This document shows positions 49,892-51,611 of a DNA stretch of 51,611 nt, piece by piece. The notes under the pieces were generated by a model, which ran no database searches, was not told the DNA's origin, and was given only the letters and a program-made list of their open reading frames with translations. Source of the stretch: Syntrophomonadaceae bacterium (GTDB lineage: Bacteria; Bacillota; Dethiobacteria; DTU022); the NCBI GenBank assembly GCA_007129055.1, contig SKWE01000069.1:1-51611 (forward strand), in the 5' to 3' direction. Position 1 is the stretch's first letter; the number at the start of each line of letters is the position of its first letter. The position numbers were made by a program, and so were the translations under genes.

Positions 49892-51611
49892 TTAGTCCTC
49901 TTCTCTCTTCTTTTCCTCTAGACCATAAAGTTTTTTCTGCAGCGTATATATTTTTTCCAAGGCTTCCATAGGAGTAATATTGTTTATATCAAGCTCTTTT
50001 ATTTCTTCGATAAGTTCTAATGCAGGGTAGTACTGATGGTCAGGTTTTGATACCATGGGCAGTAAGCTTAACTGTTGTTCAGAAGCACTTGATGCTGCCA
50101 ATTCCAGCTCTGCTAAAATCGTTTCTGCCCTGGCTAAAACAGACATTGGTACTCCCGCCAGGCGGGCAACATTTATACCGTAACTTTTATCGGCTTTTCC
50201 CGCTACCACCTGTCTTAGAAAGATTACTTCCTTTCCCCGTTCTTTAACCGCCATGGTGTAATTTTTTATTCCTGAAAGCTCGCCCTCCAGGTTGGTTAAT
50301 TCATGGTAATGGGTTGAAAATAGTGTTTTTGCCTTAATTTCGCTGCTTAAATATTCGACTACACTACGTGCTATACTCATACCATCGTAAGTGCTTGTCC
50401 CTCTACCAATTTCATCCAATATTACCAAACTGTTCTTTGTGGCTTCTTTTAAAATAGCTGCTGTTTCCTGCATTTCAACCATAAAGGTGCTGTGCCCCTT
50501 ACTTAGATCATCGCTGGCGCCCACCCTGGCAAAGATTCTATCGATAATCGGTAATTCAGCCTTCTCAGCTGGAATGAAACTACCCGTTTGGGACATAATA
50601 GATATTAGGGCCGCACAGCGAATATAAGTACTTTTACCTGCCATATTAGGGCCGGTAATGACCAGGATATAGTGGTCCTTATCCATCATATAGTCGTTTG
50701 GCACATATCTTTCGTAACCCAATTGCTCAACAACGGGATGCCTTCCCTGCCTGATCATAAAACGGTTCTTATCGGCAAACACCGGACGACAGTATTTATT
50801 AATCTCTGCTGCTTCTGCCAGGCCCTGCAAAAAATCAAGGGTTGCTATTTCGTAGGCCGCTGATAACAGTTGAAAAGTATAATCGCTGACAGCTGTCCGC
50901 AGCTCCTCAAATAAGCTATATTCAAGTGATGCCAGCTTGTCGCGGGCTCCAACAATCTGTTCTTCAAGCTTGTTCAGCTCTTCTACTGTATAGCGTTCAG
51001 CATTAACAAGGGTTTGTTTACGGTGGTATTCGGGAGGTACAAGGGTAAGATTACTTTTTGTTACCTCAATATAGTAGCCGAAGTTCCTGTTGTAACCAAT
51101 GCGAAGAGATTTAATGCCAGTCCGCTGTTTTTCATCATTTTCAAACTGCAATAACATATTTTTTCCTTCGCTGGAGATAGTTTTTAATCGATCAACATCT
51201 TCATTAAAACCTTCTTTGAATAAACCTCCGTCAGTAATCGACAGGGGTGGTTCTTCAACCAGGGCATTATCAATCAATGCTGTTAAATTATCAAATGCTG
51301 GTAATCTGCTGTTGATATCATTCAGCATTTCGGAAGTATAGCTTTTCAAGGCTTGTTTCAGATCTTTTAGCTGAACTAAAGTTTTTTTGAGGGCGACCAG
51401 ATCGCGGGCGTTAACCCTTTGGTAAGTTAGTCTGCTGCAAAAACGTTCAATATCAAATACATCGTCAAGAATTTTGCGAAGCTCGCGACGCTGCAGGCGT
51501 TTTTTTAATAGCTCTTCAACTGCATCAAGCCTGTTTTCTATCATATTCTCATCAATAAGTGGCTGTTCCAGCATCCTCCTGAGCAGCCTTCTGCCCATTC
51601 CCGTCATGCAG
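49892..51611 (-). CDS. mutS: DNA mismatch repair protein MutS, 5' end outside window
   Basis: Mismatch-recognition ATPase. Only the C-terminal 570 or so residues are present; the frame is open to the right edge, and the N-terminal mismatch-binding and connector domains lie outside. Visible parts are the lever and clamp domains (about the first 300 residues seen, starting TGMGRRLLRRMLEQPL), Walker A GPNMAGKSTYIR, Walker B LVILDEIGRGTSTYDG and FSTHYHELT, then the C-terminal dimerisation region. A full MutS is about 850-870 residues, so roughly 290 are missing. It heads the mutS-mutL-miaA-hfq unit. Confidence 0.97.
   Translation of the reverse strand, partial: CMTGMGRRLLRRMLEQPLIDENMIENRLDAVEELLKKRLQRRELRKILDDVFDIERFCSRLTYQRVNARDLVALKKTLVQLKDLKQALKSYTSEMLNDINSRLPAFDNLTALIDNALVEEPPLSITDGGLFKEGFNEDVDRLKTISSEGKNMLLQFENDEKQRTGIKSLRIGYNRNFGYYIEVTKSNLTLVPPEYHRKQTLVNAERYTVEELNKLEEQIVGARDKLASLEYSLFEELRTAVSDYTFQLLSAAYEIATLDFLQGLAEAAEINKYCRPVFADKNRFMIRQGRHPVVEQLGYERYVPNDYMMDKDHYILVITGPNMAGKSTYIRCAALISIMSQTGSFIPAEKAELPIIDRIFARVGASDDLSKGHSTFMVEMQETAAILKEATKNSLVILDEIGRGTSTYDGMSIARSVVEYLSSEIKAKTLFSTHYHELTNLEGELSGIKNYTMAVKERGKEVIFLRQVVAGKADKSYGINVARLAGVPMSVLARAETILAELELAASSASEQQLSLLPMVSKPDHQYYPALELIEEIKELDINNITPMEALEKIYTLQKKLYGLEEKKREED

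Noticed and set aside
1..51611. CRISPR array, rRNA or tRNA genes
   Set aside because: No regularly spaced repeats and no conserved rRNA or tRNA signatures were found when reading the intergenic regions on both strands.

Overview
This window is a chromosomal segment of an anaerobic, probably spore-forming member of the Bacillota, most like the Clostridia. The evidence is moderate-to-low GC, Shine-Dalgarno sites before most genes, frequent TTG starts, a leucine T-box, spoVS behind a near-perfect sigma-H promoter, RNase J plus RNase Y, the DXP isoprenoid pathway, and a sodium-pumping decarboxylase module. I do not assign a genus. Almost everything is core housekeeping DNA in conserved order; no rRNA, tRNA, CRISPR array, prophage or insertion sequence was seen.

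Layout. 1-290: the divergent start of a DUF1015-type gene and the rpsB promoter. 354-9153 (+): translation factors rpsB-tsf, then pyrH-frr, then uppS-cdsA-dxr-rseP-ispG plus a family 2 glycosyltransferase, which joins isoprenoid precursor, undecaprenyl and CDP-diacylglycerol synthesis to an intramembrane protease. 9288-16776 (+): rimP-nusA-rnpM(ylxR)-infB-rbfA-nrnA-truB-ribF, a tightly overlapping transcription and ribosome-maturation operon without ylxQ. 16857-21574 (+): rpsO behind its own promoter and a likely S15-binding leader, then pnp, dut and rnj. 21808-29981 (+): a lipid kinase, ftsK/spoIIIE with a LexA-like box in its promoter, rimO, cinA, thpR, recA and recX. 29989-33008 (+): a strong promoter driving a structured, terminated RNA, then rny, the ymdB-type phosphodiesterase and spoVS. 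33153-37689 (+): a PHP phosphoesterase, the small, biotin-carrier and beta subunits of a Na+-translocating decarboxylase (no alpha subunit here), gltX and a 42-residue membrane microprotein. 37750-41395 (-): a lipoprotein with a BPL_N-like domain, a CapA-type protein and a GT4 glycosyltransferase, together a probable envelope cluster. 41599-42663 (-): an atypical tyrosine recombinase with a C-terminal zinc ribbon. 42842-45412 (+): a leucine T-box, leuA and lexA. 45431-51611 (-): hflX, hfq, miaA, mutL and mutS, the last cut by the window edge.

The least ordinary items are the four-way-junction RNA with a terminator between recX and rny, the recombinase-zinc ribbon protein that lacks its N-terminal domain and catalytic lysine, and the LexA-like dyad between the -35 and -10 of ftsK. 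These sit among recA, recX, lexA, mutL and mutS, so DNA repair and chromosome handling are strongly represented. All calls rest on reading the sequence and on knowledge of the families; no database search was run.
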